From contig DHDP01000017.1 of NCBI GenBank assembly GCA_002399405.1, forward strand, positions 83,099 to 147,098: a stretch of 64,000 nucleotides of DNA, given 5' to 3'. The notes beneath the pieces were generated by a model. The model was not told where the DNA came from and ran no database searches. It was given only the letters and a program-made list of their open reading frames with translations. The stretch is from Treponema sp. UBA4873. Its GTDB lineage: Bacteria > Spirochaetota > Spirochaetia > Treponematales > Treponemataceae. Shown piece after piece: positions 50,827-60,321 of this stretch (positions within the stretch are counted from its first letter, which is position 1; each line of letters opens with the position of its first letter). Position numbers and translations under genes: made by a program.

Positions 50827-51516
50827 ATGGAAAAACTGACTGTGCTGCAAACCGGTCCGCTCGGCGTAAATACGTATATCATTCCGCTTGCGCAGGATGC
50901 CGTCATCGTCGCAGATCCCGCCGCCTGTGCGTTCTCGCACGACGAAACGAAAATTACGGACTGGCTTACGGAGCACCGTAAAATCCCCGCTGTCATATTC
51001 ATCACGCACGGACATTTCGACCACATCACAGGGCTTCCCGCGCTTAAAAAAGCGTACCCGCACTGTCCTGCAGCGATTCACCGGGACGACGCACATGCGC
51101 TCGGCAGCACGGCAGGTCAGTCACAGATTTCCGCGCTTGGGACGATGGGGCTCGGGCAGCTGGAAGCCGCGCTGCAGCACATTCCCGCCGCGGACATCAC
51201 GTTTTCGGGCGGCGAGACGCTCGATGCGGTTGTAAAAGACTGCCGTAAAAACGATGTAAAAAATGCACTCGCACAATGGAAAATCATTCACACGCCGGGT
51301 CATTCGAAAGGTTCCGTCTGTCTGTACAGTGAGAAACGGAAAGAACTTATTTCCGGCGATACGCTTTTTTACCGCAGCTGCGGAAGGACGGATCTCGGCG
51401 GAGACGAAAACGCAATAATCCGAAGTCTTGTCACGCTCAGAGAAACGCTGCCGCCCGATACACGCGTGTATCCCGGACACGATTATTACGGCTTTACGCT
51501 CGCAGACGCGTTCTGA
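50827..51516 (+). CDS. Metallo-beta-lactamase fold hydrolase (glyoxalase II-like)
   Basis: The 229-residue protein has the two-metal motif THGHFDHITG, the downstream His in IHTPGHSKGSVCLY, Asp in ISGDTLFYRSCGRTDL and His in VYPGHDY. This is the pattern of small glyoxalase II-like or persulfide dioxygenase-like hydrolases (YcbL group). The substrate is uncertain. AAGGAG precedes the ATG. It is convergent with the yfcE-like gene, six bases away. Confidence 0.85.
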   Translation: MEKLTVLQTGPLGVNTYIIPLAQDAVIVADPAACAFSHDETKITDWLTEHRKIPAVIFITHGHFDHITGLPALKKAYPHCPAAIHRDDAHALGSTAGQSQISALGTMGLGQLEAALQHIPAADITFSGGETLDAVVKDCRKNDVKNALAQWKIIHTPGHSKGSVCLYSEKRKELISGDTLFYRSCGRTDLGGDENAIIRSLVTLRETLPPDTRVYPGHDYYGFTLADAF

Positions 51517-51522
51517 TTACGA

Positions 51523-52224
51523 TTATTTCCAGAGACCTGCCTTTTTCGGTATAAAGGGAATAAATCTGATTCCCTGGAGGGTCGCTTCAATACGGTAAAA
51601 AACAGTATTCACGTTCGGACCTTCAAGTTCAAGCACGGCGAAGGACGGCGGCGTTCCGGCCCGGGGATGCGTCGGACTGCCGGGATTGACTATATACACA
51701 TCGCTTCTCGTTTCATCCGCAATATGCGTGTGGCCGTACAGGACAATATCGGCACCGGCTGTCTTCGCCTCTTCCGCAAGCGCTCCCGTTCCGTAGTACG
51801 CGCCCTGCTCATGACCGTGAACAATGTAGATCGTATGCCCGGCAGCGGCAAGAATCTGACGGCGGGGAATCGTCAATTCGCGATAAACCGCATTATCCTG
51901 TTTTTCTCCGGGATTAAAACATACGGGGTACCTGTCCGAATCGCCGTTTCCTTCCACAAACGCCGCAACAGGAGGAACACACGCCGCAAACGATTTGTCG
52001 GCAGCGGCCGCATCGATGCACGAAACAAAGTCGCCCGCACCGTCTCCGCAGAAAACGAGCGCGTCGCATAACGGACCTTTTTCCTCCACAATACTGCGGA
52101 ATAATCCCCGCTGCCCGTGAGTATCGGAGACAACAAGTATATGTGCGTTTTTTTTCGCGGAAAGGCCGGCAATGTCATTTTCCGCTCCGAGCAGATTATG
52201 TTCCGATTGCTTCAGTGTTATCAT
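51523..52224 (-). CDS. YfcE/MJ0936-type metallophosphoesterase
   Basis: The 233-residue protein has the calcineurin-like phosphoesterase motifs VVSDTHGQ, CGDGAGDF, VEGNGDSD, VHGHEQG and YGHTHIAD and the terminal VNPGSPTHPR. These small enzymes hydrolyse phosphodiesters in vitro; the cellular role is unclear. A 25-residue N-terminal extension precedes the core. The ATG follows the lipoprotein gene stop after six bases, so the two form an operon. Confidence 0.88.
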   Translation of the reverse strand: MITLKQSEHNLLGAENDIAGLSAKKNAHILVVSDTHGQRGLFRSIVEEKGPLCDALVFCGDGAGDFVSCIDAAAADKSFAACVPPVAAFVEGNGDSDRYPVCFNPGEKQDNAVYRELTIPRRQILAAAGHTIYIVHGHEQGAYYGTGALAEEAKTAGADIVLYGHTHIADETRSDVYIVNPGSPTHPRAGTPPSFAVLELEGPNVNTVFYRIEATLQGIRFIPFIPKKAGLWK

Positions 52225-52230
52225 CTCTAC

Positions 52231-53007
52231 TCAATTCATCACAAAATGATTAACCGACTGAAGCCCCGTCTCCGGGTCGACATACCGGCTTACACTCACC
52301 TTGCCGACAATACTTTTCAGGTGTGCGGACAAGTTCTTGTCCTTCGGAAGCGGCGCGTCGAGCGCAAGCATGTATTTTATCGACCGTCTGATCATGTCGG
52401 GAGCTTCTTTCACAAAAAGCTGCTCCGATTCATCCTTTACGGCGCCGTCTATGTCCGCTTCCTGCGCCTTATCGAGGACAAAATCGGCAGTTCCTTCCAT
52501 GCCGGCCACATCGTCCTGAGAAAAAAAAGAAAAAACGGGAAACGACGGAAAACCGTCGTAGGAATCCTGCAGATGCGCAATGCCGTAATTGGTGTTTTCA
52601 GGCGCACCGAGGAGAATTACGCCCCGCACGTTTTTGCCGTTCACGAACAACGGCAGTTCCGCTGCGATCGATTTTGTGCCGCGCTTAAAATTGTCGGGAA
52701 AAACAAGGGAAAGAATAAGTCCGCCGTCCGCCGCATCCCCGTATTTTTTATACAGTTCAGCGGTCATAGACCGGACAAAATCCGCGTCGTTGTAGCCGTA
52801 TCCGAATAAAATGCAGATGCAGTCGTCGGAAACGTGCCAGGTCTGCGTCGGCAGTTTCAAATCATCTCCGTCCTGCCCCGCCGGCTTTACGGTCAGCGCG
52901 ACAGGTGCATCGGGGGAATCCGCCTCGGCTTTTTTCGCGCCGCAGGATACAAAAAAGCAGCACGTGACAGCGACCGCCGCAAATATCAGATATTTTTTAC
53001 TTTCCAT
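52231..53007 (-). CDS. Putative lipoprotein of unknown function
   Basis: The 258-residue protein has a lipoprotein signal peptide (MESKKYLIFAAVAVTCCFFV with lipobox FVSCG), then a folded domain without a family I recognise. The segment LILSLVFPDNF... and GVILLGAPENT suggest a periplasmic-binding-like alpha/beta fold, which is only an impression. AAGGTG precedes the ATG. It is cotranscribed with the phosphoesterase gene downstream. Confidence 0.7.
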   Translation of the reverse strand: MESKKYLIFAAVAVTCCFFVSCGAKKAEADSPDAPVALTVKPAGQDGDDLKLPTQTWHVSDDCICILFGYGYNDADFVRSMTAELYKKYGDAADGGLILSLVFPDNFKRGTKSIAAELPLFVNGKNVRGVILLGAPENTNYGIAHLQDSYDGFPSFPVFSFFSQDDVAGMEGTADFVLDKAQEADIDGAVKDESEQLFVKEAPDMIRRSIKYMLALDAPLPKDKNLSAHLKSIVGKVSVSRYVDPETGLQSVNHFVMN

Positions 53008-53048
53008 CGATTTTCACCTTACTTTTATTCTATCGATTTTCTTCTTTC

Positions 53049-53078
53049 TTGAAAAGGATACGCGTTTTCCTGTATTAT
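53049..53078 (+). promoter_or_regulatory. Leaderless-type promoter of the Na/Pi transporter
   Basis: TTGAAA (53049-53054), an 18-bp spacer and TATTAT (53073-53078) are followed after six bases by GTG at 53085, with no ribosome binding site. This decides the start over the in-frame TTG at 53049. Confidence 0.5.
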
Positions 53079-53084
53079 GTAGCG

Positions 53085-54737
53085 GTGAATATCGTTAATA
53101 CAATTTTACAGCTTATCGGCAGCCTGGGATTTCTTCTGTACGGCATGAAACTGATGAGCGACGGCGTCCAGAAAAGCGCCGGGGAAAAGCTTCAGCGGGC
53201 ACTCGGCCTCATGACCGGAAACCGATTTGTTGCGCTGCTTACGGGTCTTGTAGTCACTATGATTATCCAGTCGTCCGGAGCTACGACGGTCATGGTTGTT
53301 TCGTTCGTCAACGCCGGGCTTATTTCGCTCACGCAGTCAATCGGAGTGATTTTCGGAGCGAACATCGGCACGACAGTCACCGCATGGATCGTCGCGCTGT
53401 TCGGCTTCAACTTCGACATTGAATCGTTTTCTGTTCCAATAGTCGGCATCGGTTTTCTGCTTACAACGTTCAAAAAACTTCATAAAGAAGGTCTCGGTGA
53501 AGCCGTCATGGGATTCGGCATTCTCTTCATGGGACTGGGCATGCTGTCCAAAATTATTACGCTGAAAGATTCGAACAGCCTTATGTTCCTCACTCAGTTC
53601 CAGAACAGCGGAGCGCTTGCGCTGGCAGTCGGCGTTTTTGCAGGAATCGTTTTGACCGCGCTGATTCATTCGTCGAGCGCACTCACCGCCATAATCCTCA
53701 CGATGGCATACAACAAGCTCCTCACGTGGGATTTCTCCTGCGCAATGGTTCTGGGCAGCAACATCGGCTCGACAATAGATTCGGTGCTTGCGTCGATCGG
53801 CACGAAAGTGAATGCGAAACGCACGTGTCTTGTCCACGTCCTGTTCAATGTTTCCGGCGTGATTCTTGCGCTTATTTTCTTTCATCCGTTTCTCGCGCTC
53901 GTCGACTGGATTGTCCCGGGACCTGTCGAAAGCAACATCACCTACCACATCGCCATGCTTCACACGATATTCAACGTCATCACGTCGATTATTTTTATTC
54001 CGTTCGTAAACCAGATCGCAGCGCTGACCGAAAAAATCATAAAACCGAAAGACGATGAAACTCCTCAGGAATATCGTCTTGAATTCACCGGCATCAAGGA
54101 AAACGCCACGGCGGGAATTATCCGGGCGGAAAAAGAAATAAGCGATATGACCGACGTGGTAACAGGCATGTTCGACCGCATCCAGATGGGATTCACCGAC
54201 CGCTCGCAGTCGTTCATCGACGAACATATCGGCCCGCTTTCGCAGGCGGAAGATTATGCCGACCAGATGCACGTCCAGCTGTCGCGCTATATCATCCAGT
54301 GCGAGCATCTTCCGGTGAACGAAAAACAGCTCAACAATCTGTCAATCATGCTGCAGGTCGTCGACGAGCTCGAGCTGATGACGGACGACTGCCTGAGCAT
54401 CGGACTGCTTCTTGAACGCAGCGTCCAGAAGAATATGAAATTTCCGCAGGAAGACATGGACAGACTCATCCCGTACGTCGAGCTCGCCCGCCAGTTCCTT
54501 CAGTTCATCCGCATAAACATAAACAGGCATCTTGATGAGGACAAGCTCGCGATGGCCAACGAAATCGAAGGACAGATTGATCTGTTCCGCAAAAATCTCA
54601 AGAAAACTGCGCGGAAACGCCTTGAAAGCGGAGCCGACGTTAAATCGGAGCTGCTGTACATCGACATGGTCCGTCAGATAGAAAAAATCGGCGACCGTGC
54701 ATTCAGCATTTCAGGTCTTCTGTCGCAGACTGTCTGA
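53085..54737 (+). CDS. Na/Pi cotransporter with PhoU-like domain
   Basis: The 550-residue protein (from the GTG) has two NptA/PNaS repeats with the QSSGATTVMVVSFVNAG and HSSSALTAIILTMAYN motifs and about eight membrane helices up to residue 320. A cytoplasmic PhoU-like helical domain (about 345-545) follows. It imports phosphate with sodium, or exports it in some relatives. It fits a sodium-based membrane economy, as does the OadB-type pump. There are no pst or pho genes nearby. Confidence 0.9.
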   Translation: MNIVNTILQLIGSLGFLLYGMKLMSDGVQKSAGEKLQRALGLMTGNRFVALLTGLVVTMIIQSSGATTVMVVSFVNAGLISLTQSIGVIFGANIGTTVTAWIVALFGFNFDIESFSVPIVGIGFLLTTFKKLHKEGLGEAVMGFGILFMGLGMLSKIITLKDSNSLMFLTQFQNSGALALAVGVFAGIVLTALIHSSSALTAIILTMAYNKLLTWDFSCAMVLGSNIGSTIDSVLASIGTKVNAKRTCLVHVLFNVSGVILALIFFHPFLALVDWIVPGPVESNITYHIAMLHTIFNVITSIIFIPFVNQIAALTEKIIKPKDDETPQEYRLEFTGIKENATAGIIRAEKEISDMTDVVTGMFDRIQMGFTDRSQSFIDEHIGPLSQAEDYADQMHVQLSRYIIQCEHLPVNEKQLNNLSIMLQVVDELELMTDDCLSIGLLLERSVQKNMKFPQEDMDRLIPYVELARQFLQFIRININRHLDEDKLAMANEIEGQIDLFRKNLKKTARKRLESGADVKSELLYIDMVRQIEKIGDRAFSISGLLSQTV

Positions 54738-54743
54738 CCGCAT

Positions 54744-54777
54744 AAAAAAAGAGGACACCGGCTTTTCCGGCGTCCTC
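54744..54777 (-). terminator. Terminator of cellobiose phosphorylase gene
   Basis: On the minus strand GAGGACGCCGG and CCGGTGTCCTC form a near-perfect 11-bp stem with a 5-nt loop, followed by seven T. It lies between convergent genes and may serve both. Confidence 0.8.
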
Positions 54778-54801
54778 CTCCTCCTTATTTTGACCTTTTT
54801 A

Positions 54802-57285
54802 CTATTTTATTTCTGCAACCACATACACGTCTTTCGCACCGGCATCGGCTTTTACAAGCGTGCCATCAGCCCGGCCTCCCTTCTTTACCGTAAGCGTTAC
54901 ACTGCCGTCGTTCTTTGTATTCTCGACAGTAATATGATACGTCACACCGCGGAATATGCGGGTGATTTCGGCGTTCTTTACGTGAGACGGCAGACGCGGC
55001 TCGACAATAAGGCCGCCGTATGCGGGACGCAGACCGCACAGGTACTGCGAAAGCGCGACAAAGTTCCACGCGGCCGTTCCCGTGAGCCAGCTGTTTTTCG
55101 CCTCGCCGAAGCGGCGCGCCTCCCTGCCCGCAATCATCTGCGCGTAGACGTACGGCTCGGTGCGGTGAATGTCGCTGATATCCTCAAGGTATGCGGGAGC
55201 AATTTTCCGGTAATGTTCGAACGCATCCTGCGGACGGCCCGAACACACCTCGCCGATGATAATCCACGGATTGTTGTGGCAGAAAATACCGCCGTTTTCC
55301 TTATATCCCGGCGGATAGGACGAAACCTCGCCGAGCTCAATGTGATACGATTTATACGCAGGAGAAAGAATCACAATACCGTACTTTGAATCAAGATATT
55401 TTTTCACGCTGTCGAGCGCCTTGCACGGATACCCTTTGCCGGCGCCGATTTGCGCCATCGTACCGAAGCCCTGCGACTCGATGAAGATTTTCCCGTCTTC
55501 ACACTCGTGTGAACCGATCTTATGCCCCGCATCGTCGTACGCGCGGATATACCACTCGCCGTCCCAGCCGGTTTTACAGATCTGCGCTTCCATCTTCCTT
55601 GCAGCGTCCTCGGCAAACTCCGCTTCGGCTTCGTCGCCCTGCAGGCGGCACATGGCTGCATAGTCGGGCGTGACGAACACGAACATCTCCGCAATCATGA
55701 CAGATTCGGCGTTCGTTCCGTCTTTGTTCGTGCTCGTCTGGAAAGAATCGTTCGGGTCTGTGCTGAAACAGTTCAGATTTAAACAGTCGTTCCAGTCCGC
55801 GCGGCCTATAAGCGGCAGCCCGTGCGGCCCCAAATGCGTCGTGGTATAGCGGTAGGAACGCCGCAGATGCTCGAACAGCGTCGCAGTATTCTTTTCGTCG
55901 TTGTCGAACGGAACCTGCTGATTGAGGAACGATGTGTCTCCCGTCTCGCGGATATAACCGCCAACTCCCAGAACAAGCCACAGCGGATCGTCGTTGAAAT
56001 TCGAACCTATGTCGGCGTTGCCGCGCTTTGTAAGCGGCTGAAACTGATGATATGCGCTGCCGTCTTCAAACTGCGTGGCGGCAACATCGAACAGACGCTC
56101 GCGGATGCGGGCGGCCGGAAGCTGATGAACAGCGCCGAGCATATCCTGAGAAGTATCGCGGAAACCGATTCCCCGTCCGATACCGCTTTCAAAATAGCTT
56201 GCGGAGCGGGCAAAATTATACGTGACAACACACTGATACTGATTCCATAAAGCCATCCGGTCCAGTTTTTCGTCGCCCGTCTTAAGCGTGAAGTGAGAGA
56301 GAATCTCGTCCCAGTACGACTTGAGCGCGTCGAACGCCTTGTTCACCAGTTCGGGCGTCGCAAACTTTTTCTGCAGCGCGTACGCCTTTTCCTTGTTGAT
56401 GATACCGCCGGCCGCATTTGTCCGCAGCAGCGCTTCGTTTCCGGCACCCTGCTCTTTCGTTTCCGCCCATTTTTTATCTGCGCCGTTCTCAACGTAGCCG
56501 AGCACGAATATGTACGTTTTTTCATCTCCCGGTCCGAGAGTAAGTTCAAGACGGTGGCTTGCAATCGGAGACCAGCCGTCCGCAACTGAATTACCGCTTT
56601 TCCCTGCGAGCACCGTCTGCGGTTTGTCGAGGCCGTTGTACAGGCCCAGGAACGTCTCACGGTCCGAGTCAAATCCCTGAACCGGTTCATTGCAGCTGTA
56701 GAAAGCAAAATGATTTCGCCGCTCTCGGTACTCGGTTTTATGATAGATGGTGCTGCCCTCAATTTCTACTTCGCCGGTTGAAAAATTACGCTGGAAATTC
56801 GTGCAGTCGTCCTGCGCGTTGTACAAACACCACTCGACGAACGAAACAAGCGAAATCTCCTTTGTTTTTTTCGTCGTATTCCTGAGCGTGATCATCTGAA
56901 CTTCGGCATTCTCGCCGTTCGGCACCATGTACAGAACATCCGCCGCAAGTCCGTTTTTTTCCGAACTGATTTTTGTATAGCCGAAACCGTGCCGGCATTC
57001 ATATTTGTCAAGCTCTGTTTTCACCGGCTGCCAGCCCGGATTCCAGAGCGTCTCACCGTCTTTTATATAAAAATAGCGTCCGTTCGCATCGAGCGGAATA
57101 TCATTATACCGGTAACGGGTAATGCGGCGCAGACGCGCATCAGTATAGAATGCATATCCGCCTGCAGTGTTGGAAATAAGCGAAAAAAATTTTTCGCTTC
57201 CCAGATAGTTAATCCAGGGATACGGTGTCAGAGGCGTGGTAATTACATATTCACGGCTCATGTCGTCAAAAAAACCAAATTTCAT
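54802..57285 (-). CDS. Cellobiose phosphorylase (GH94)
   Basis: The 827-residue length is typical of GH94 cellobiose phosphorylase, which splits cellobiose with phosphate into glucose 1-phosphate and glucose. Visible features are the N-terminal [36 protein letters not shown], the catalytic Asp in [12 protein letters not shown], and the C-terminal [15 protein letters not shown] with TGTAAWN. It is cytoplasmic. GGGAG precedes the ATG. A perfect palindrome overlaps the transcription start and the adjacent LacI gene is a likely repressor. Confidence 0.92.
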   Translation of the reverse strand: MKFGFFDDMSREYVITTPLTPYPWINYLGSEKFFSLISNTAGGYAFYTDARLRRITRYRYNDIPLDANGRYFYIKDGETLWNPGWQPVKTELDKYECRHGFGYTKISSEKNGLAADVLYMVPNGENAEVQMITLRNTTKKTKEISLVSFVEWCLYNAQDDCTNFQRNFSTGEVEIEGSTIYHKTEYRERRNHFAFYSCNEPVQGFDSDRETFLGLYNGLDKPQTVLAGKSGNSVADGWSPIASHRLELTLGPGDEKTYIFVLGYVENGADKKWAETKEQGAGNEALLRTNAAGGIINKEKAYALQKKFATPELVNKAFDALKSYWDEILSHFTLKTGDEKLDRMALWNQYQCVVTYNFARSASYFESGIGRGIGFRDTSQDMLGAVHQLPAARIRERLFDVAATQFEDGSAYHQFQPLTKRGNADIGSNFNDDPLWLVLGVGGYIRETGDTSFLNQQVPFDNDEKNTATLFEHLRRSYRYTTTHLGPHGLPLIGRADWNDCLNLNCFSTDPNDSFQTSTNKDGTNAESVMIAEMFVFVTPDYAAMCRLQGDEAEAEFAEDAARKMEAQICKTGWDGEWYIRAYDDAGHKIGSHECEDGKIFIESQGFGTMAQIGAGKGYPCKALDSVKKYLDSKYGIVILSPAYKSYHIELGEVSSYPPGYKENGGIFCHNNPWIIIGEVCSGRPQDAFEHYRKIAPAYLEDISDIHRTEPYVYAQMIAGREARRFGEAKNSWLTGTAAWNFVALSQYLCGLRPAYGGLIVEPRLPSHVKNAEITRIFRGVTYHITVENTKNDGSVTLTVKKGGRADGTLVKADAGAKDVYVVAEIK

Positions 57286-57308
57286 ACAAATCTCCCAAAG
57301 TACGTTTT

Positions 57309-57324
57309 ACTACAACGTTGTAGT
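57309..57324. promoter_or_regulatory. LacI-family operator
   Basis: ACTACAACGTTGTAGT is a perfect 16-bp palindrome with the central CG typical of LacI-family operators. It lies directly downstream of the -10 box of the phosphorylase promoter. Confidence 0.8.
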
Positions 57325-57328
57325 TTCC

Positions 57329-57356
57329 ATTATACACTGTCTTTTTTATTTGTCAA
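57329..57356 (-). promoter_or_regulatory. Promoter of cellobiose phosphorylase gene
   Basis: On the minus strand TTGACA (57356-57351) and TATAAT (57334-57329), both perfect, are 16 bp apart. This very strong promoter overlaps the region controlled by the LacI operator and lies just downstream of the lacI-like gene end. Confidence 0.8.
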
Positions 57357-57368
57357 CAAATAAAAGCC

Positions 57369-58379
57369 CTACCGAAAGTCGGCTACGGACGCCCCTTTTA
57401 TCAGTTTCCCGCTCACGGAGCTGTGCTGCGGCTGATAGGAATCAGTATTTTCAATTTCGTCGATAAGATGTTCCGCTATAAGTTTCCCGATAAGTTCGCC
57501 GTCCTGTCTGTATGTCGTAAGCGGAGGAGTGAGCATGGAGGTAAGCATAATACCGTCGTATCCGGTAATGCTGATGTCCTTCCCCACAATCAGGTTGTGC
57601 TTATTTAAAACACGAATTCCGCCCAGTGCGGCAAAATCATCGGGATACATAATGCATGACGGCGGCTGCGGCAGCCCGAGCAGAATTTCCGTAGCTTCTC
57701 CGCTCGTCACCGGATCATGGTACATTCCCCCGAGGATATACGATTCGGGAATTATAACGCCGTATTTTTTTGTGAATCTCCTGAATGATTCAACCCGCTC
57801 TTCCGTTACATGAGTCGCTTCTCCGTGTATAACGGCGATTTTCCTGTGACCTTTTGAAATGATATACTCAAGCAGCGCTTCAATGCCCATGGTATTGTCG
57901 CTCATGACGGCCGAATGATTGCCGTCAGTAATGTAGTCAAGCGAAACTGTCGGAATGTCGCTTTTAATAAGCTGCTGAATATCAGCTCTGTCGAATTTCG
58001 TTGCAAGAACGGCTACTCCGTCGAAATTGCGGTATTTGCAGTGCGCAAAGTAATCAAATTCCGAGGTGTCGGCGCTGCCCATAAACGTGACGTCGAATCC
58101 TCTGGACATCGCAGTCATCTGCAGGCTGCTGAAAATCGTCGCAAAATACTGATGCTGAAGTCCGCTTCCCGTCTGATCTTCAAATATGACGCCGATATCG
58201 TACGTTCTGTTCGTACGCAGCGTACGGGCGGCGAGATTCGGATGGTAATTCATTTCAAGAGCTTTCTGCTGCACCATCCTGATTGTCTCGGCACCGATTT
58301 CGGGACTTCCTTTCAGAGCCTTGCTTACAGTCGAGAATGAAACCCCGCACTCTTTTGCAATATCTTTCAGCGTTATCAA
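57369..58379 (-). CDS. LacI family transcriptional regulator
   Basis: The 336-residue protein has the N-terminal LacI helix-turn-helix (ITLKDIAKECGVSFSTVSKAL) and hinge (YHPNLAARTLRTNRT), then a periplasmic-binding-like sugar domain. It begins at a TTG with GGAG nine bases upstream. Position and the palindromic operator point to repression of the phosphorylase gene, with cellobiose or a derivative as inducer. It ends 12 bp before the phosphorylase -35 box. Confidence 0.92.
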   Translation of the reverse strand: MITLKDIAKECGVSFSTVSKALKGSPEIGAETIRMVQQKALEMNYHPNLAARTLRTNRTYDIGVIFEDQTGSGLQHQYFATIFSSLQMTAMSRGFDVTFMGSADTSEFDYFAHCKYRNFDGVAVLATKFDRADIQQLIKSDIPTVSLDYITDGNHSAVMSDNTMGIEALLEYIISKGHRKIAVIHGEATHVTEERVESFRRFTKKYGVIIPESYILGGMYHDPVTSGEATEILLGLPQPPSCIMYPDDFAALGGIRVLNKHNLIVGKDISITGYDGIMLTSMLTPPLTTYRQDGELIGKLIAEHLIDEIENTDSYQPQHSSVSGKLIKGASVADFR

Positions 58380-58429
58380 AATATGTTGCTCCAGCTTTGA
58401 AGCTATTATACACGTCTAACGTTTCTTTT

Positions 58430-58921
58430 TCAACTTTCCTCAAGAATCAGATCGCACACCTCAGCCTTTGCAGCTTTCACAAGATCTCCCGGTGCAATGA
58501 TAATCTGCTCTCCCCTGACTCCCGCGCTGATATAGATTTTCTCATATTCAAGGGCCTTGCTGTCTACGAATGTGCGGAACTGCCGCTTCATACCGAGCGG
58601 TGAACAACCGCCGCGTACGTATCCCGTAAGGGCGAGCAGTTCGTCGGGTTTTACCGGAGAGATTTCCTTTGCACCTGCAGCCGCCCGGGCTTTTTTCAAA
58701 TTGATTTCATGCACGGCGCTCTGGCAGAACACGCAGAGTTCTTTCGCCTCCGTCCTCATAACGATTGTTTTAAATACAATATGCGGATCAATTCCGAGTT
58801 TTGCCGCAATCGATTCCGCAGCTCCCCGTTCCAGTTCGTGCTCGCCGTCGTCATCATAGGATGTCGTCCCGTATGAAATGTGCGCGCTGTCGAGAATGCG
58901 CATGGCATTTGTCTTTTTCAT
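58430..58921 (-). CDS. ybaK: Cys-tRNA(Pro)/Cys-tRNA(Cys) deacylase YbaK-like
   Basis: The 163-residue protein has the YbaK/ProX editing fold with the key Lys in IVFKTIVMRT and GYVRGGCSPLGMKRQF. It hydrolyses mischarged Cys-tRNA(Pro). The ATG at 58921 sits six bases after TATTAT and has no ribosome binding site; an ATG eight codons upstream would lie within the promoter. It is monocistronic and divergent from the epimerase gene. Confidence 0.9.
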   Translation of the reverse strand: MKKTNAMRILDSAHISYGTTSYDDDGEHELERGAAESIAAKLGIDPHIVFKTIVMRTEAKELCVFCQSAVHEINLKKARAAAGAKEISPVKPDELLALTGYVRGGCSPLGMKRQFRTFVDSKALEYEKIYISAGVRGEQIIIAPGDLVKAAKAEVCDLILEES

Positions 58922-58927
58922 ACTTTT

Positions 58928-58956
58928 ATAATACAATACTCGCATAATTGCCTCAA
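58928..58956 (-). promoter_or_regulatory. Leaderless-type promoter of ybaK
   Basis: On the minus strand TTGAGG (58956-58951), a 17-bp spacer and TATTAT (58933-58928) are followed by the ATG after six bases. Confidence 0.55.
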
Positions 58957-58974
58957 TACTTGAAGGATTTGCTT

Positions 58975-60219
58975 ATGGACACATTATTTTACCAATCAAT
59001 AAAAAAAGAACTGACGCAGAATATCCTCCCCTACTGGGAAAAATACGCGCGCGATACCGAATCGGGCGGGTTTTTCGGAAGCATCGACAACGATAATAAT
59101 CAGGATAAAAAAGAAAGCCGCACGATAGTCATGACGTCCCGCTTTTTATGGGCGTACAGTGCGGCGGCGCGTCTTTTCGACGAACCGTCATACCTCGATA
59201 TGGCAGATTACGCTTCCTACTCGCTGATGCATCATTTCTTCGATAAAGACAACGGCGGATTTTTCTGGTCGGTTTATCCTGACGGTACGCCGTGTGTTTC
59301 GAAAAAACAGATTTACGGCGAAGCTTTTGCAACGTACGCACTTGCGGAATACGCTGCCGCCCTTACAGAAATACGGAAACAGACACTGCAGTCGTACACG
59401 GTCATGGACAAAGCGCTTGCAATGTTTTCGCTTCTTGAAAAACACGCGCGCGATCCTGAAAACGGCGGCTATATTGAAGCGCTTACGACGAACTGGAAGC
59501 CGACGACGGACCTCAAACTTTCTGAAAAGGATATCGACTGCGACAAATCAATGAACACGAATCTGCACGTCATGGAAGCGTATACGAATTTGTACCGGAA
59601 CCTCGTAATAGTCTATCCTGAACAGAAGGATACGAGAACACTCGTCGGCAGAGCGCTGGCGGACCTTGTGCGCATTTCAATCACGAAGATTCTGCAGAAA
59701 AACGGCCATTTCGGCGTCTACTTCAACAGGGACTGGTCGCGCATCGACAATGAAATTTCTTACGGCCACGACATAGAAGCGAGCTGGCTGCTCTGGGAAG
59801 CTGCAAACGAGCTCGGCGACGAACAGCTCATGTCGGAAGTACGTCCCGTCTCCGTCCGCATGGCGATGATAGCGTACGAAGAAGGATTTGATAAAAAAAG
59901 CGGCGGTTTTGAAAATACGCTTATCGACGGAAAACAGGACAGAACACGCATCTGGTGGAATCAGGCGGAAGCTTTCAACGGCTTTTTCAACGCGTGGGAA
60001 CTTACCGGCAGCGACAATTTCAAGGAAGCGTTCCGGCTTGTCTGGAAGTGGATAACGGAACATCAGGTGGACAAAAAAAACGGAGACTGGTTCTGGGGCG
60101 TAGATGAGAACGGCAGTCCCGATCTGACTCAGCCGAAAGGCGGGAACTGGAAGACGGCATATCACAATGCACGGTGCTGCATGGAGATTCTCCGCCGAAC
60201 CGGCAATGCCGGCTGCTGA
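58975..60219 (+). CDS. AGE-family epimerase, probably cellobiose 2-epimerase
   Basis: The 414-residue (alpha/alpha)6-barrel protein has the motifs MNTNLHVMEAYTNLYR, GHDIEASWLLWEAA, RIWWNQAEAFNGFFNAW and GNWKTAYHNARCCMEI that mark cellobiose 2-epimerases over N-acylglucosamine epimerases. It converts cellobiose to glucosyl-mannose. The ATG at 58975 has AAGGA upstream; an earlier in-frame start lacks it. It is near the phosphorylase and LacI genes but divergent and separated by ybaK. A strong terminator follows. Confidence 0.88.
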   Translation: MDTLFYQSIKKELTQNILPYWEKYARDTESGGFFGSIDNDNNQDKKESRTIVMTSRFLWAYSAAARLFDEPSYLDMADYASYSLMHHFFDKDNGGFFWSVYPDGTPCVSKKQIYGEAFATYALAEYAAALTEIRKQTLQSYTVMDKALAMFSLLEKHARDPENGGYIEALTTNWKPTTDLKLSEKDIDCDKSMNTNLHVMEAYTNLYRNLVIVYPEQKDTRTLVGRALADLVRISITKILQKNGHFGVYFNRDWSRIDNEISYGHDIEASWLLWEAANELGDEQLMSEVRPVSVRMAMIAYEEGFDKKSGGFENTLIDGKQDRTRIWWNQAEAFNGFFNAWELTGSDNFKEAFRLVWKWITEHQVDKKNGDWFWGVDENGSPDLTQPKGGNWKTAYHNARCCMEILRRTGNAGC

Positions 60220-60270
60220 TTTTATGAAAACCAGTCCGGCATAAAACTTTTTCATGGATATTCCGGCGAG

Positions 60271-60321
60271 CAAGGGGCAATCCCGTAAGTGAAACTAACG
60301 GGATTGCCCCTTGAGTTTTTA
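60271..60321. terminator. Terminator after epimerase gene
   Basis: A perfect 16-bp stem joins 60271-60286 and 60298-60313 (arm CAAGGGGCAATCCCGT) with an 11-nt loop, followed by GAGTTTTT. The T-run overlaps the stop codon region of the convergent decarboxylase gene. Confidence 0.9.

Noticed and set aside
53337..54308. Minus-strand open frame of 323 codons inside the Na/Pi transporter gene
   Set aside because: Antisense shadow rich in charged residues; the plus-strand gene has clear motifs.
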